Both the position numbers and the translations under genes were made by a program. Positions 11,375 to 23,614 of a stretch of DNA of 64,000 bases are shown piece after piece. Under the pieces are notes generated by a model, which did not search any database, had not been told where the DNA came from, and worked only from the letters and a program-made list of their open reading frames with translations. Origin of the DNA: Raphanus sativus (taxonomy: Eukaryota; Streptophyta; Magnoliopsida; Brassicales; Brassicaceae). How positions within the stretch are numbered: the first letter of the stretch is position 1; every line of letters starts with the position of its first letter. The stretch is from positions 34,681,407 to 34,745,406 of the forward strand of contig NC_079515.1 of assembly GCF_000801105.2 (NCBI RefSeq), read 5' to 3'.

Positions 11375-13718
11375 AGTCATTACACTGTTATTAGTTACAA
11401 GCATTAATCCTAACCATTGACCAAAAACTTGGTGGTGTTTTTATTACAAAATATAATATTTTACGTGGACTCTAATAGGCGACACATTCAATTTAGCTTT
11501 TTAAAATAGTGGTAAATTTTAAAAATATAGATAATATTGTAATTTTAAAATGCGTTATTGGATTGTCTAATTAAAATTAAACTTTTTCTGTCATTTAGTC
11601 TCCTTTTTATCCCCATGAACGATCTTACTGTATTTTATATCTTTCTGGGGGAAAATGTCAAAAAGGAGAAAATGTCAAAATATAAACAATGGAAAAGCTA
11701 AATTAGTCCACCGATATTTTTTGGTCAGATCCACCAAATAATTCAGTATGGTAAATTACGAAATCATTAGTATTTGATATTTTTAATATATACAAGATCT
11801 AAAATCCAGAGTTGTTTTATTTATTTGTAAAGCTTATAATTAAGCATTTATTTTTAAATATAAATAGACAAAAAATTTAACATGAACAATAGTATTAGAT
11901 CAGTAAACAAAACAAAACTGAAAGTAGCAGAGAAAGAAAAATTGATAAAAAAGGAAGGAGCATGCAGTTCAACATTGGCAGCTAACTACGGGCCCTATAA
12001 TTCTAGGAAGTTCCGTGACCGTGACTTGAGTGAAGAAAGTCCCCACATGCATTTCTATCTCTTCTCATCTTAACCGTTGAGTGTTTCTCCAACGAACGGA
12101 TCAGATCAACCGGTTGGGTGCCAAGTGCCAACTCAACGTCTTTTTTTTCCTTGATGACGCATTCTGCCAAGTCAGATTGCCAAAATATTAAAACAACACA
12201 AAATAGAAAAAATCTAACGACTGGGTGACCATTTTGCACTGACAAGGAATCATCTCAGCCGTCCATTCTCATTAATGGGTTGAAGTATACTTGTTAGATT
12301 TATGTGGACCTACTGATTTAGTTAACAAGTTTATCATTTTTCTGACATAATAAAAAACAAATCTAGTGACTATTATAACAATTTTTATTTTAGAAATAAT
12401 CATATGTGACCATATAGTTAATTCTTTAGAGATACTTGCAGTTATGTCATTTTGACTACCTTTTTCCATCTAAACTTGGAATGATCAAATATATGGCTGA
12501 TATGTTTCTCAACTATTTTGATTTATGATTCGAAGATATTATAACTAAGATTGTAAGTAGTTAACTGATATTTATATATATTTTAACTGAGAGATATATA
12601 TTTTCACAAAAAGAGATATACGTTAGTATAACTTATTTGAACTTTTTTCTTTGATGATCAGATTCTAAGAATTTTTTTTGACATCAGATTCTAAGAATTT
12701 AAAGTAGTCTGTTAAATTTATATAATTGGAGGAAAGTCAATTAATTACTGCAGCGCCAATAAATGTTTAGGACTTTCGTTAAAATACTATGAGCCATTTA
12801 ATTTGTTACTAATAAGGGCAAGAAAGGGAGAAGAACCTGATATGACTATTTTTACCGGTTGGATCAGTGTCTGTTGGTGGTCAGTGACTCGATGGTAAAA
12901 TTTGCTTTTACCAAGGTCTTAGTCTACCGGTAATAGCCGGTGATACATCTTCTCAGGACATATTTTGAATAAAATTTTCACCTTTGTGCGTGCATATGTC
13001 AGTATTTTGTTTTCTTTTCCACACGAGTCATCGGCATTAGTGGACAATATAGTACACTACCACAGAAGCCTTCTAAACAAACATTAATCGAATTAATTTT
13101 GCTTTTAGTACTAATCTCATCTTTTTTTTTAAGACTCTCGGTATATTTCTTGATTCATTTCATTGTCTAATTGTTGACACAATAAAGTCAATAAAAAATT
13201 GGCAGCAATAACATACAAGGAAGCATGTGATGTCAAACTCTTGACACGTGGCAGCTTAATGTCTAATAAATTGGTAACAGTCGGAACAATATTTTCACAT
13301 GAATCGGACTCGGAACTCATATTATTAAATACCCGATTTCCGAAAATAAACGTAAACAAAACATTATAAAATATAAAATAATTATTTATTATAATACTCA
13401 TTTTGGGTGGGTACCACATCGGATGCTGACTACTAAAATAATATTTCGGTGGTAAGAAAAACAATAAAAGAGGAAATATCGGTTAATGATGTGAGATCTT
13501 TATTACGGAGGGCCAGGATTTTGTCACGCTGGCATAAAGCGAAGCTCTACCGTTGGATGCGTACAGAGCGACGGTGAAGATAACGAGAAAGTAACACGGA
13601 AGGAGATATGAGCCGTGGATTTATTCGCTTACTTCTTTTAATAAGAGGAGCACACAAATAATAAAGGATGAGATAATGGGAAGCAAGTAGAGAGAGAGAG
13701 AAAAAGATAGAGAGAGAG
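11375..13718. other. Upstream region and 5' leader of TIC
   Basis: AT-rich spacer becoming GC-richer toward TIC. A GA-rich microsatellite (about 13689-13718, GAGAGAGAGAAAAAGATAGA) sits immediately before the TIC start codon, probably in the leader. No other gene seen. Confidence 0.5.
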
Positions 13719-16700
13719 ATGGATAGAAACAGAGAAGGTAGAAGAGTACCCATGTCTGCTGTCGGAAACGGCTTGTCACGGCGGAGACATAGAGCCGGAA
13801 GCTTCAGAGACTCTCCAGGTTTTTTATTTATTTGTTTTTTCTTCGGATCTGAGAGACACCGTTTTGATTCTGATGGATTGTTTACAGAGGATGAAGGTCC
13901 GGTGGAGTTACCGGAGGCGGCGAGGCTGAGAGATCGTACGAAGAAGGAACGAGATCGGGAACGTGAACACAGGGAGAGAGATCGGTTACATAGCCGGAGC
14001 AAAAGGAGAAGAGGCGAACAACGTTTGATAATGGCTCACGGTAATTTAGACGACGACGACGACAGCTCGGAAGAGAGTGTCAACGACGATGAAGAATACG
14101 ACGACGGCGGAGCCACGGCGAAGACGACGCTTCCTCCGGCGAATAATATATTCTCATCGTCTCTTTCAAACAACCACCAGAGGAAACACTTTCCGCCGAC
14201 GACGAAAAGTTTCAGATCGCCACCGTCTCCGGCGGCGGCGCCGTCGTGGAAGGCGGCGGATGAGATGATAGGCGTAGCGGTTCCTAGGAAAGCACGGTCA
14301 GGTAGAGAGGTGGAAACCTACCACATCTCTCTCAGCCGAATCTTAATCTCTTTTGTCATTTGGTGAAATGAAATCTTAATCTTCTCTTCTTTGGTCTTCT
14401 TCTCTTGACACACAGCTTGTACAAAGAGACCGCATGAGTCATGGGCGTCTAATGCTACTACTAACGGTGACCACAGGACGACGTCTCCAGCTAGAGTCTT
14501 AGCGTCTCCGTCACCACCACCTCCAGCTCCTACTTCTCCATCTTCATCCAATACTAAAAGAAAGTTTGCTTCTGATTTGAAGACAAAACAGAAGCCGCTC
14601 CCGCCGAAGAAGTTATCATCATCATCATCATCTCCGGTGGCTGTTCAAGACGAGATTGAGATTGAGATCGCTGAGGTGTTGTACGGTATGATGAGGATGC
14701 CGCCAACATCTAAACAAGAAGAAGAAGAGGAAGCAGGTGGTGCCAAAACTACTGTAGATGATATCAAATCTTCCCCCATCTCCAATTCTCAGACTTCAAG
14801 TAAACTCCTCTCCTTCTTTCACTACCATCTCCTCTCTTCTTTTTTTTCTGCTCATTTGGTCATTTCATCTTTGCTTTGGTCTCAGCTCCTAAGAGAAAAA
14901 AGCCGAGGCATGTCAAGTACGATAACGACGAGAACAGTTCAAGCTTACCATCATCACGCGCCATTAAGCCCGAGGCCGAACCTCCATTGAAAAGTCAAGT
15001 TCCGTTAGGGGATGAGCTAATAAAGAGATCAGGATCCAGCTCGGTGTTGGATTCGCCCAATCCACAGCTCAGAGAAAGCAACGCCGCATTAGATTCGAGA
15101 TCAGCCGAGAAGAAAGTAGATAATAATCTGTCGTCAAAAGAGGAGACTGTATTGCCGCCGAAAGTGGAATCTTGTTCTTCTTCAGGAGTTAGATCTGATG
15201 GTGATGGAGCTAAACAGTAAGCACTCGCAATCTATACATCTTTTTGGTACTTTTTTAAACCTTAAATTCTTTCTTTGTTATCATGCAGAAGCTCGCCGGA
15301 GAAGGAGAAGTTTGAGATAGATCTGATGGTAAGTTTCAGCTTTTTCTTTTTCTTGTAATTGTAAGGTTTTTTTTCCTCCATTTTAAAATTATTATCTTTA
15401 TTTTATTTTATTTTGCTCCAGTTTTAAAAACATTATCTTACTTTTATTTTAAAAAATATTATATTAATTTTTTTAAAACCGGTTTAGGCGCCACCGCCGG
15501 TAAGATTGTCATCGGAGAGAGTCGGTGAGATAGAATGTGTGGCAGCAGAAGCGGAACCTAAAGTCACGGAAGTGGTGGAAACGGTGAGTGGGTCCTACTT
15601 TTGTGTGTTTGGTAATATTGTGTCATCCATCATTACTTTCTTTTCTTTTTGGCTCTCTTTTCTTATCCTGTTCCCTTTTGCCACTTTTTAAATTCTCTCA
15701 TGTGTTAATGCATGATGAAGCAGGAAGCTAAGCCACTTCTAAAGGAAGATGGAGATAAGGCGACGATTCTTGAGTCTGAGGAGAAGAAGAAGAGACCTAG
15801 ATCAGTGTCTGAAGCCGAACAACCTCATAAGTCAGAGGGGAACTGTGAACTTAAACTCGACTTGGATAAATCTGATCAAACGGGTATAACAACGAACAAT
15901 CATCATGTTCAGAAACAGCCGCCACCACCGCAACAACAACATTCTGTTCCAGATAAAACTGGTAAGTAAGCTTTTTCATCTTTCTTGAGTTCTTGTCTTT
16001 ACTCTTGCGCAAGTTTTGGTTTCCTTAATTTTGTTTTTTTCCTGAAATTTCCAGCTCAAGTTAACTCATTGCCTCTACATATGTCGATGCCTGGCTGGCC
16101 TGGAGCTCTTCCTACAATGGGGTATACGTTTTTGTAATTTTTATCAAATGAAACTTCGTAAAGTCTCTCATTTTTTTTCAATTTTTAACTCTGCGGTTAA
16201 ATAAACAGATATATGCCGTCTACACAAGGAGTTGTCCCTACGGATACTAGCTCCTTATCATCTGCGGCCATGCAGGTAATTTTGATCGCTTCCTGATCTA
16301 ATTTAAAGAATCCTCTCTTCCTTTCTTTACTGATTTATAAACACTTCGATCTCTCCTGCAGCCTCCTCCTCCTCTACTTTTTAACCAACCGAGGCCTAAG
16401 AGATGTGCAACACACTGCTACATCGCTCGAAACATTCAATCACATCAGCAATTCACCAAGATGAATCCTTTCTGGCCTGCAGCAATTGGCTCAGCTCCGT
16501 TGTATGGGACCAAGGCCTGCAATCTCAGTCTCATGCCTCCCACAGAACTACAGGGGACTGTTTTAGGAAGAAGTTCCAACCCAATTCCAGATGAAAACTC
16601 CCAATCTACTTCTAAAAGCTCGGATACAAGTCAGAGAAATCAAATACTGCTCCAACAAGCTCTGCCTCCCGGTGCAACTAATAACATCATGGTTAGTTTG

Positions 16701-19118
16701 TTTTTTTGTCATATTAGGTTTTTGTGGTCTTTCTTACAAAGCTGATTGTGTTTTCTTTTGTTTCTTTTATTGTAGCATGGTCCTACATTCATTTTCCCCG
16801 TGGGCCAACAGCCTCATGGAGCTGCTGCAATAGCTGCCGTATCTGTCAGACCTCCGAATAGTTGCAACACATCTTCTGGTGCGACAGCTAATGCAACCTC
16901 AATGAATGGTTCTGCACCAACAATGAGCTTCAGTTATCCAGCCATGCCGGGGAATGAAACGCAATACATGGCCATCTTGCAGAACAATGGCTATCCATTT
17001 CCAGTCCCAGCACATGTTGGTGCACCACCTGCTTATAGAGGAGCTCCTGGGCAGCAGCCAATACCATTTTTTAATGGTTCGTTCTATTCCTCCTCCCAAA
17101 TGATCCAGCCTCCTTTTTCTCAGCCACAGAAGCAGCAGCAAGCTGGTCAAATGCTCCAGAGCCATGCTCCAAGCAACCAGAATGGAAGTGTCTCCTCTGG
17201 TTCCTCAGCAGCACAAAAACATCTGCAGAACCAACAGCTGAGACCTCACGGGAGCTCTCAAGGATATCCAACTCATAAAGTCCAATCTCAGTCTTTGAGT
17301 TTCCAGCAAAGGCAGCAACCGAGAGAGAATGCGACTCAACATAGCGACGTTGTAGGAGAAGATACCCCATCAACCGCTGATGGCCGGGGTTCTCGTTCCA
17401 ATCTTCCCCATGGCCAAAACTATGGTATGCAGATGCAACCAACTAACTTTGGTTTGATGAGTTCAGCACCCCCAAGTGGTGGAGTGGTCGTATCTTCCAG
17501 CAATCATGGTGAAAAGAAGTCACAACAGCAGGTTTCAAAGGCTGGTGCGGAATCGTTTCAGCCCCAGGGCTATGCTATGACCTTCGCTACGTTCAATGGA
17601 GCTAATAGCGCTCCTTCCCTGAACATGCCATCAACCACGTTCCAGAGTATTCCGGAAGCAGCAAGGCAAGGCTATCAAATGATGGCAGCGAATGTTACTA
17701 CTCAGGCGACGCAGCAGAAAATGAACTACAGTGCTCCTTTAGAAGGAAAATCCGGCTCTAACGCTACTGCTAAGAGGATGGAAGAACAAAGAAAAACAGA
17801 AGGAGGAGCTTCAGGGAAAACGAGTGGTGTGAATGGTGGACAGTCTATTGCTTTCTCTAGCAAACACGAGTTGGGTGATGCATCTGTTTCTGCTGTTCCG
17901 AGTGGTAGCATCGTCGATACATCCCGTTTGCTCAACCTTGGTTCTGCTCAGCCACAGAGCTCCAGTTCTATGCCGACGTCTCATCAACATCTGCAACAGA
18001 AGATGATGCAGCAGCATATGCAACAGCAGAATCAGCACCTGCAGCAGCAGCATATGCAACGTAGTCAATCTCAGGAACCTTATATGTATCTCCAGAAGCA
18101 GCAACGGTATGCAACTTCGGTCGCTGCTTCTTCTGCTAGAACCAAAGGGCCTGTGGCGAGTAATGGGAGTGGTTTTGCTGCTGATCACAATATCACCGTA
18201 TCACCAGCGGGAACCACCGCTAAATTCCCAAATGCCAGTTCAGGGTTTCCTCAAAACCTTAGCAGCAGTCAGGTGCAGTCTCCTCAGTGGAAAAACAACT
18301 CGCCCAGGACGACAAACACTTCCCAACCTCAGTCTCCTTCCGTACTTTCACCATCATCATCTGTTGCTCCTTCGTCTGCCCCGAGAAACGTATCGCATAA
18401 ACAGCAAAGCCGCCCGCAGCAGTCGCAGATATCTTTTGCAGCAAGTTCAAAACATACAGCTTCTTCTGGTTCACCACTGCAGCAGGTGCAAGGAGGTACC
18501 AACAATCAGGCTCCGTCTTCTCCCATGTTAGTTGGGTCACCTTCTACGTCTTCGGTCTCCAAAAACACCGGCGGGAGCCCAAGAACAACTGCTCCGGCTT
18601 CTTCAGCGGTGAACAAAGCTGGACAAGCTTCCTCTACTACTCACTCATCATCTCAGCCGTCCAAGAACTTGCAGCCTGCGTCCATAGCTGGAAGGAGTAA
18701 TGGTCTTTCAGTTCTTGGAAACCCCACCACGAGCTCTGGATCCAAGTCCCAACAACAACAACAGTTGCCAAAGCATGGGTTGCAGCAGCAGCAAGCGCAG
18801 CTATTCTTTTCTAAGCCATATATGCAATCTCAACAGCAGCAGATCACTATGTCTCCTTCTGGTGGTTATTACATTCAAAGACATCAGCAACAACCAGGTT
18901 CTGCAGCGTGTCCTCCAGCTGTTAGCACCACGGGATCCGTTACTGCCACGTCAGATCCAGCAAAAGCCATGGTTGCAGCAGGAGGCAATAACATAAAAGG
19001 AGGGAAGACGCAGCAACATCAGCTAGGGCCTCCGGGGTTCGGGCTTCCGTATGTTCACGCGGTTCCCTCTGCAGTTCAAGTTAAACCTGTAGATCAGAAG
19101 CAACAATCGGGTGAGTGA
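13719..19118 (+). CDS. TIC: TIME FOR COFFEE (TIC), nuclear circadian clock regulator
   Basis: Large nuclear regulator of the plant circadian clock and of metabolic/hormone responses. Eleven coding exons: 13719-13818, 13888-14301, 14416-14799, 14886-15216, 15289-15328, 15488-15583, 15724-15961, 16055-16121, 16209-16275, 16362-16691 and 16776-19118. They give 4,410 nt (1,469 aa) with phases matching at every GT-AG junction. The N-terminus MDRNREGRRVPMSAVGNGLS is followed by Arg/Glu/Asp-rich charged repeats. DEIEIEIAEVLYGMMRMP and PKRKKPRHVKYD (a basic, NLS-like stretch) are conserved TIC landmarks, as are KRCATHCYIARNIQSHQQFT and MNPFWPAA (exon 10). The last exon encodes a long Gln/Ser/Pro/Asn-rich low-complexity region with polyglutamine runs (e.g. 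LQQQHMQ, KSQQQQQLPKHG). The gene lies alone in about 5 kb of spacer on each side. By remembered order, At3g22380. Confidence 0.95.
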
Positions 19119-20003
19119 AAGACCACCCCTTAAAAAAACCATTTATTAACTTTACAAAGTTAAGAAGCTCTGAATGGTTTGAGAAGTGCCGGTGTATATA
19201 GCTTGTGCTGGCGAGACGGAAGCAAGAAACAGACGGAACAGATCACTCACTAGGGATAGACTTAGTGTTTATATTATCCTGACAGGAACCAAACCGTTTC
19301 GATTCCTAGGAAAAGAAAAAGAAAATATTTATTCATTCTTCTTGTGGAGGTTTGAGTGGTGTTTGGTGATGATTTTTAGTTAGTAAAAAGAAAAGAACAA
19401 GAGCTAACGAACGTTGTACTGATGTGTTATTGTGTTGGTGTTTCATCAGTTAGTGGATTATGTAGTTTGTTAATTTTTAGTTGGATTTTGTATGAAGCAT
19501 GAAACCGTATGATGAATGTATTGATATGTTATCTGTCTACTTTCTTTACGGCCTGAATCAGATGCAGTAGGACAATGAATTGCTTTGAATGTAACTTCTC
19601 TTTTTTTTTTTTTTTTGAACACTGAATGTAACTTCTCAAAAGTTGTAAAAATGGAAATGACATTCAGACAGATGGTGGAAGTAAAGCCCCACGCGTTCAA
19701 ACTTTCTTAAAAAAATTGCCAAATTAGCTATGTAAGCTCTTTTTCTCTACCATGTATCCCTATTCGCTCTTTTAAAATATTAGCTTTTATCACTTTTGAA
19801 TTTAAAATGCAATTTTCCTTATTGTCTGTCCATTTTTATTTTAGTTAAAATTGTAAAAATCAATTTTGTTAATTTACTTAATAAACTGGTAAATTGAAAT
19901 ATTTTTTGGACAACAATAAAATTTTAATTAATTAAATATCAACAAAAAGTTATTTGATTAGTATTGTTTTAGTTTTATATTTGTAAGACACACTTACAAA
20001 TAA

Positions 20004-20035
<32 letters not shown>

Positions 20036-20853
20036 CCTAATTTCAGAAACATAAATAAATAATTAGTCATTATCATATTTCATAAATATTGAAAAAATAA
20101 TTTTTATAAGGAAAATTTACTTTAATAATTAACGTAAGAGTATTAGTTATTAGTTATTATTATATTTTTTTCAAAAATACCAAAAATGTAAATGTTTATA
20201 AAAGAAATTATACACGTCATAATTACGTGATATCATGTTATAATTTTTCAAAGACATGTTATTTTCACGAGAATAAATATGAATGATAATTAAACAAATC
20301 GTTTCTCAAATAATATACATAAATAAATAAAAAAATTCAATTTTTTAATAGATACATATTTCATTTTGATCCTATGTACTTAGCCACCTAAAAACACTAA
20401 AACATTTTTCCCTTAAACTACAAGATAAAAATTTAATTTCCTTAAAATTTTATATAAATTTTGATACTTGAAACTAATTTTCATAAGTTTCAACGCAGGA
20501 CCAACCATTGTTACAAGAAATGTTTTCAAGTAGGTACATCTAAATACACAAAGAACATGCATTTATCTAATGAGAGATACATATACTTTGTAGCATTGAA
20601 TACATTTTCAACACTACGAATGTATTCGAATATTTTAATATGTAACATGATTACAAATTGAAAGTTCTCTTTAGTAAGATTATTTTTCTGACTTTTAGCG
20701 AAGAAGACATGATTTCTCTATCAGGATCTCATTATATATTAAAATAAATTCATACAAAAATGAATAATGAACCTTGGTTTTTTTTTGTCGGCAAAAACAT
20801 AGTTTATTTATTTAAGCGATAAAAAATGAAGAGATATATATGGATACTAAGTG
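19119..20853. other. TIC 3' flank and AT-rich spacer with (AT)n
   Basis: TIC 3' UTR and downstream sequence, then strongly AT-rich DNA. A pure (AT)n microsatellite lies at about 20009-20035. No gene seen. Confidence 0.6.
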
Positions 20854-22160
20854 GTTTTCCTGCACCATGTGCAGTAAAAAAAATTTAAAATGTTTTTAAT
20901 AGATAAATATAAATTATATTAATTTTTTATTAATATTATAAATTTTCTTTTTTCTTATCAATATTTTAATATAAATTTAATTTAACTGAACATTAAAATA
21001 AAGATAAAAACAATTTTGTTTATTTTGAATTATATTTAAGAATGTGCATGTATATATTTAAAATTATAATCTTAGGTAGATTTTCTATCTATTTATTTTA
21101 ATTAAATATATTAAATAAATATGTAAAATTGCATAATTGTCAAAAATTAAAATTAAACAATTTTAATAAAATCTGTAGATATATATAAGAAACTAATGAT
21201 TTTACGATTTAATTTGATTTTATGATTTAATTTTATAATTTTCTAAAAATATATATATATTTTTAATTTAAATGATATTTCAAAATTTGAAATGATATAA
21301 TTGAATATATTTATTTTAATGATGATTTATGAGTTATTACCATATTTTAAAAAAGTCCAAAAATATAAATCAACAATAAATATAATATATGAGTTATTAC
21401 CATATTTTAAAAGTTTACCAAAAATATAAATTAACATTAAATATAATTATTCATGTCATATTAATCTATAAGACATGTCATCAATTTTAGTAACCATGTC
21501 ACAATTATTAATCTAGTGTTTTCCTGCACCATGTGTAGTGATGAATTTTTTAAAAGTTAAATTTTATATTTTAAAATGTAATTTATTAATATTATATATT
21601 TTATTATTTTGACCAATAATTAATATAAATATCATTAATTAAGCATAAAATTAAGAGTAATATTTTTTTAATTTTAAATTATATTTAAGAATATATATGT
21701 ATATATATATAATGTTAAAATATTAGATTAAAAATTATTTATTTCATTTGGTTAAATGTATTAAATCAACTTGTATAAAATTACTAAAAATCATATAAAA
21801 TTGTATAGTTATCAAAAATTAAAACCAAATAATACGATTTTTTTTTTTTTAATTCAGAAAATTTAGAAAATTTTAGATAATAAAAATTTTATAATTATAA
21901 AAGTAAAATTATATAATATTTCGAAATTCAAAATGTAATATTTGAATATATTTATTTAGTGATGATTTATGAGTTATTACCATTTTCTACAAAGTTTACA
22001 AAAAAATAAATCAATATTAAATGTAATATATGAGTTTATTGCCATATTCTAAAAAGATTTCCAAAATGTATATAAACATTAAATATAATTGTCCAATGTC
22101 ATATTTAACCATATGACATGTCATCAATCTTAATAGCTACATCACAATTTTTTTGTGAAA
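20854..22160 (-). repeat. Degenerate tandem pair of about 0.66-kb AT-rich units, possible Helitron ends
   Basis: Two related units begin with GTTTTCCTGCACCATGTG at 20854 and 21518. Internal landmarks recur in the same order, namely ATGAGTTATTACCAT and GACATGTCATCAAT. The conserved start contains the hairpin CTGCACCATGTGCAG. On the minus strand unit 2 ends with hairpin, AAAACA, then CTAG, the arrangement of a Helitron 3' terminus; unit 1 has a degraded CTTAG instead. Unit 1 also holds a short internal duplication around 21329 and 21387. Tandem, very old Helitron-like elements are my best reading. Confidence 0.5.
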
Positions 22161-22697
22161 ACGATTGTAGAAAATACATGTGGTAAAATCACTTCTCAAA
22201 TATAGAATATGGGATATTAAGTAAACAAAGTAAAATTAGTTAAATGTGTCTAGAGAAAATAAAAAAATCTACGTACCTTGTGCGAATACTTTACAATTTA
22301 CATTATTGAACAAGCGTAAGGAAATGAAGCACAAAAAATGAAAACGTATAAGTTGGGAAATTCATTCATACGATGTATATAGAAGAGTGAAGAAAAAACA
22401 TGAGAGGTGAAATGGGGTTGTTCTTGGGGCAGAAATAAGCTTAAAAGATAGGGAGAGAAAATGTTTGACAAACGCCTAGTACCAAAGAGACCCCACCACA
22501 ATAAAACATTAAGTCACAGTTTCATCATTTTTTTTTGGTAATCATGTTAAATGTCACAGTTTCATCATTCTTCCTCGATATTGCGTTATGCTTCATCAAA
22601 TCTCATGAACAGAAATCTAATAAACTACTACAGTGTATCAAGCCGGGATCCATGGATTCCATGTGTAGTTGTTAAAAGTAATGTGCAACTTATTTAA
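22161..22697. other. AT-rich spacer
   Basis: No coding sequence or repeat boundary recognised. The only open frames are short and without similarity that I can place. Confidence 0.4.
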
Positions 22698-22948
22698 TAC
22701 TCCCTCCGTTTCATAATAGATGATGTTTTAGAAAGATAATTTTGTTTCAAATTAGATGAAGTTTTGAGATTTTAAGGTTACTTTAACTTTATTGGAAACT
22801 GTTCAACCAATTAAGTTTTACAGTCTTTTTTACTATTGGTTAATTGATTTTAAAATTATATCTTTAAAATATTTTTATTAAAAAAGTATAATTTTTTTAA
22901 TCTTTGTGCATTAGGTAAAACATCAAGTATTATGAAATGGAGGGAGTA
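22698..22948. mobile_element. Stowaway-like (Tc1/mariner) MITE
   Basis: A 247-bp element (22700-22946) has terminal inverted repeats starting CTCCCTCCGTTTCATAATA on the left. The right end matches on the opposite strand with one mismatch in those 19 bases (CTCCCTCCATTTCATAATA). It is flanked by a TA dinucleotide on both sides. TIR sequence, size and TA duplication match Stowaway MITEs. No coding capacity. Confidence 0.88.
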
Positions 22949-23151
22949 ATAAATTTTAGTAGTGAAATATAAAGAAAAAGAAAGGAAAAAGATGGAGATG
23001 GTGCCTTGGGCCATACTTAAAAAGGAACATATAAAACACGTTGATGTGGCTGCCTTCAGTCTCCATTATCCAAGGTAGAGAGCACTGTGGTTGGTTGGTG
23101 TCTTAATTTGGGCCATGACTCCATATGCTATTAATTGGTACATACAACGTC

Positions 23152-23160
23152 TATATATAA
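23152..23160 (+). promoter_or_regulatory. TATA box of the small-protein gene
   Basis: TATATATAA about 65 bases before the ATG at 23223, a plausible distance for a short plant leader. Confidence 0.45.
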
Positions 23161-23222
23161 AGATAGTGTAATTAATATTTCATATTTGCAAGAGGCCAAG
23201 AGCCTCAGACACTGTAAAAGAA

Positions 23223-23614
23223 ATGGGGTGGCTCAATTCCTTCTTCTCTCCCTTGAAGAAACTATGGTTGCGCGTCAATTCTGCTCAAAAGAAGAGTATG
23301 CTCTCTCTTTCCCTCTCGCTCTATATATACATTAGTCCTATATCTATCTTTGAGCATCGTCATCTATTGATTAATTTGATGACCGAGTAGATCAATTACT
23401 ATTTTTTTTTGATCATATATACTCTTTCTGAAGGAAACTATATATATAATAAGTTATGTTTGCACTATGTTAACGTAAAGATGGCTAATATTGTGCAGGA
23501 AGAGGAATATACATATTATACGAGGACGTGAAGTTATGCCCATACGAAGATGTGCATGTTTTGTGGTCTATACTCGTCGAGTCTCAACGACACACTTTGC
23601 AACCCAAACAATAA
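23223..23614 (+). CDS. Small conserved plant protein (MGWLNSFFSPLKK type), 62 aa, two exons
   Basis: Too short per exon to stand out as an open frame. Exon 1 (23223-23295) encodes MGWLNSFFSPLKKLWLRVN and ends in a GTATG donor. The intron (23296-23498) ends TTGTGCAG. Exon 2 (23499-23614) completes an Arg codon, continues RGIYILYEDVKLCPYEDVHV and LWSILVESQ, and ends PKQ-TAA. The spliced frame is exactly 63 codons. It looks like a small Brassicaceae/eudicot family of unknown function with an amphipathic, Trp-containing N-terminus and a conserved acidic/aromatic core. I know of no biochemical role. A TATA box lies 65 bp upstream. In Arabidopsis order a small gene just before WNK2 (At3g22415, from memory) would be the counterpart. 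Exon-intron fit is strong; function unknown. Confidence 0.8.
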
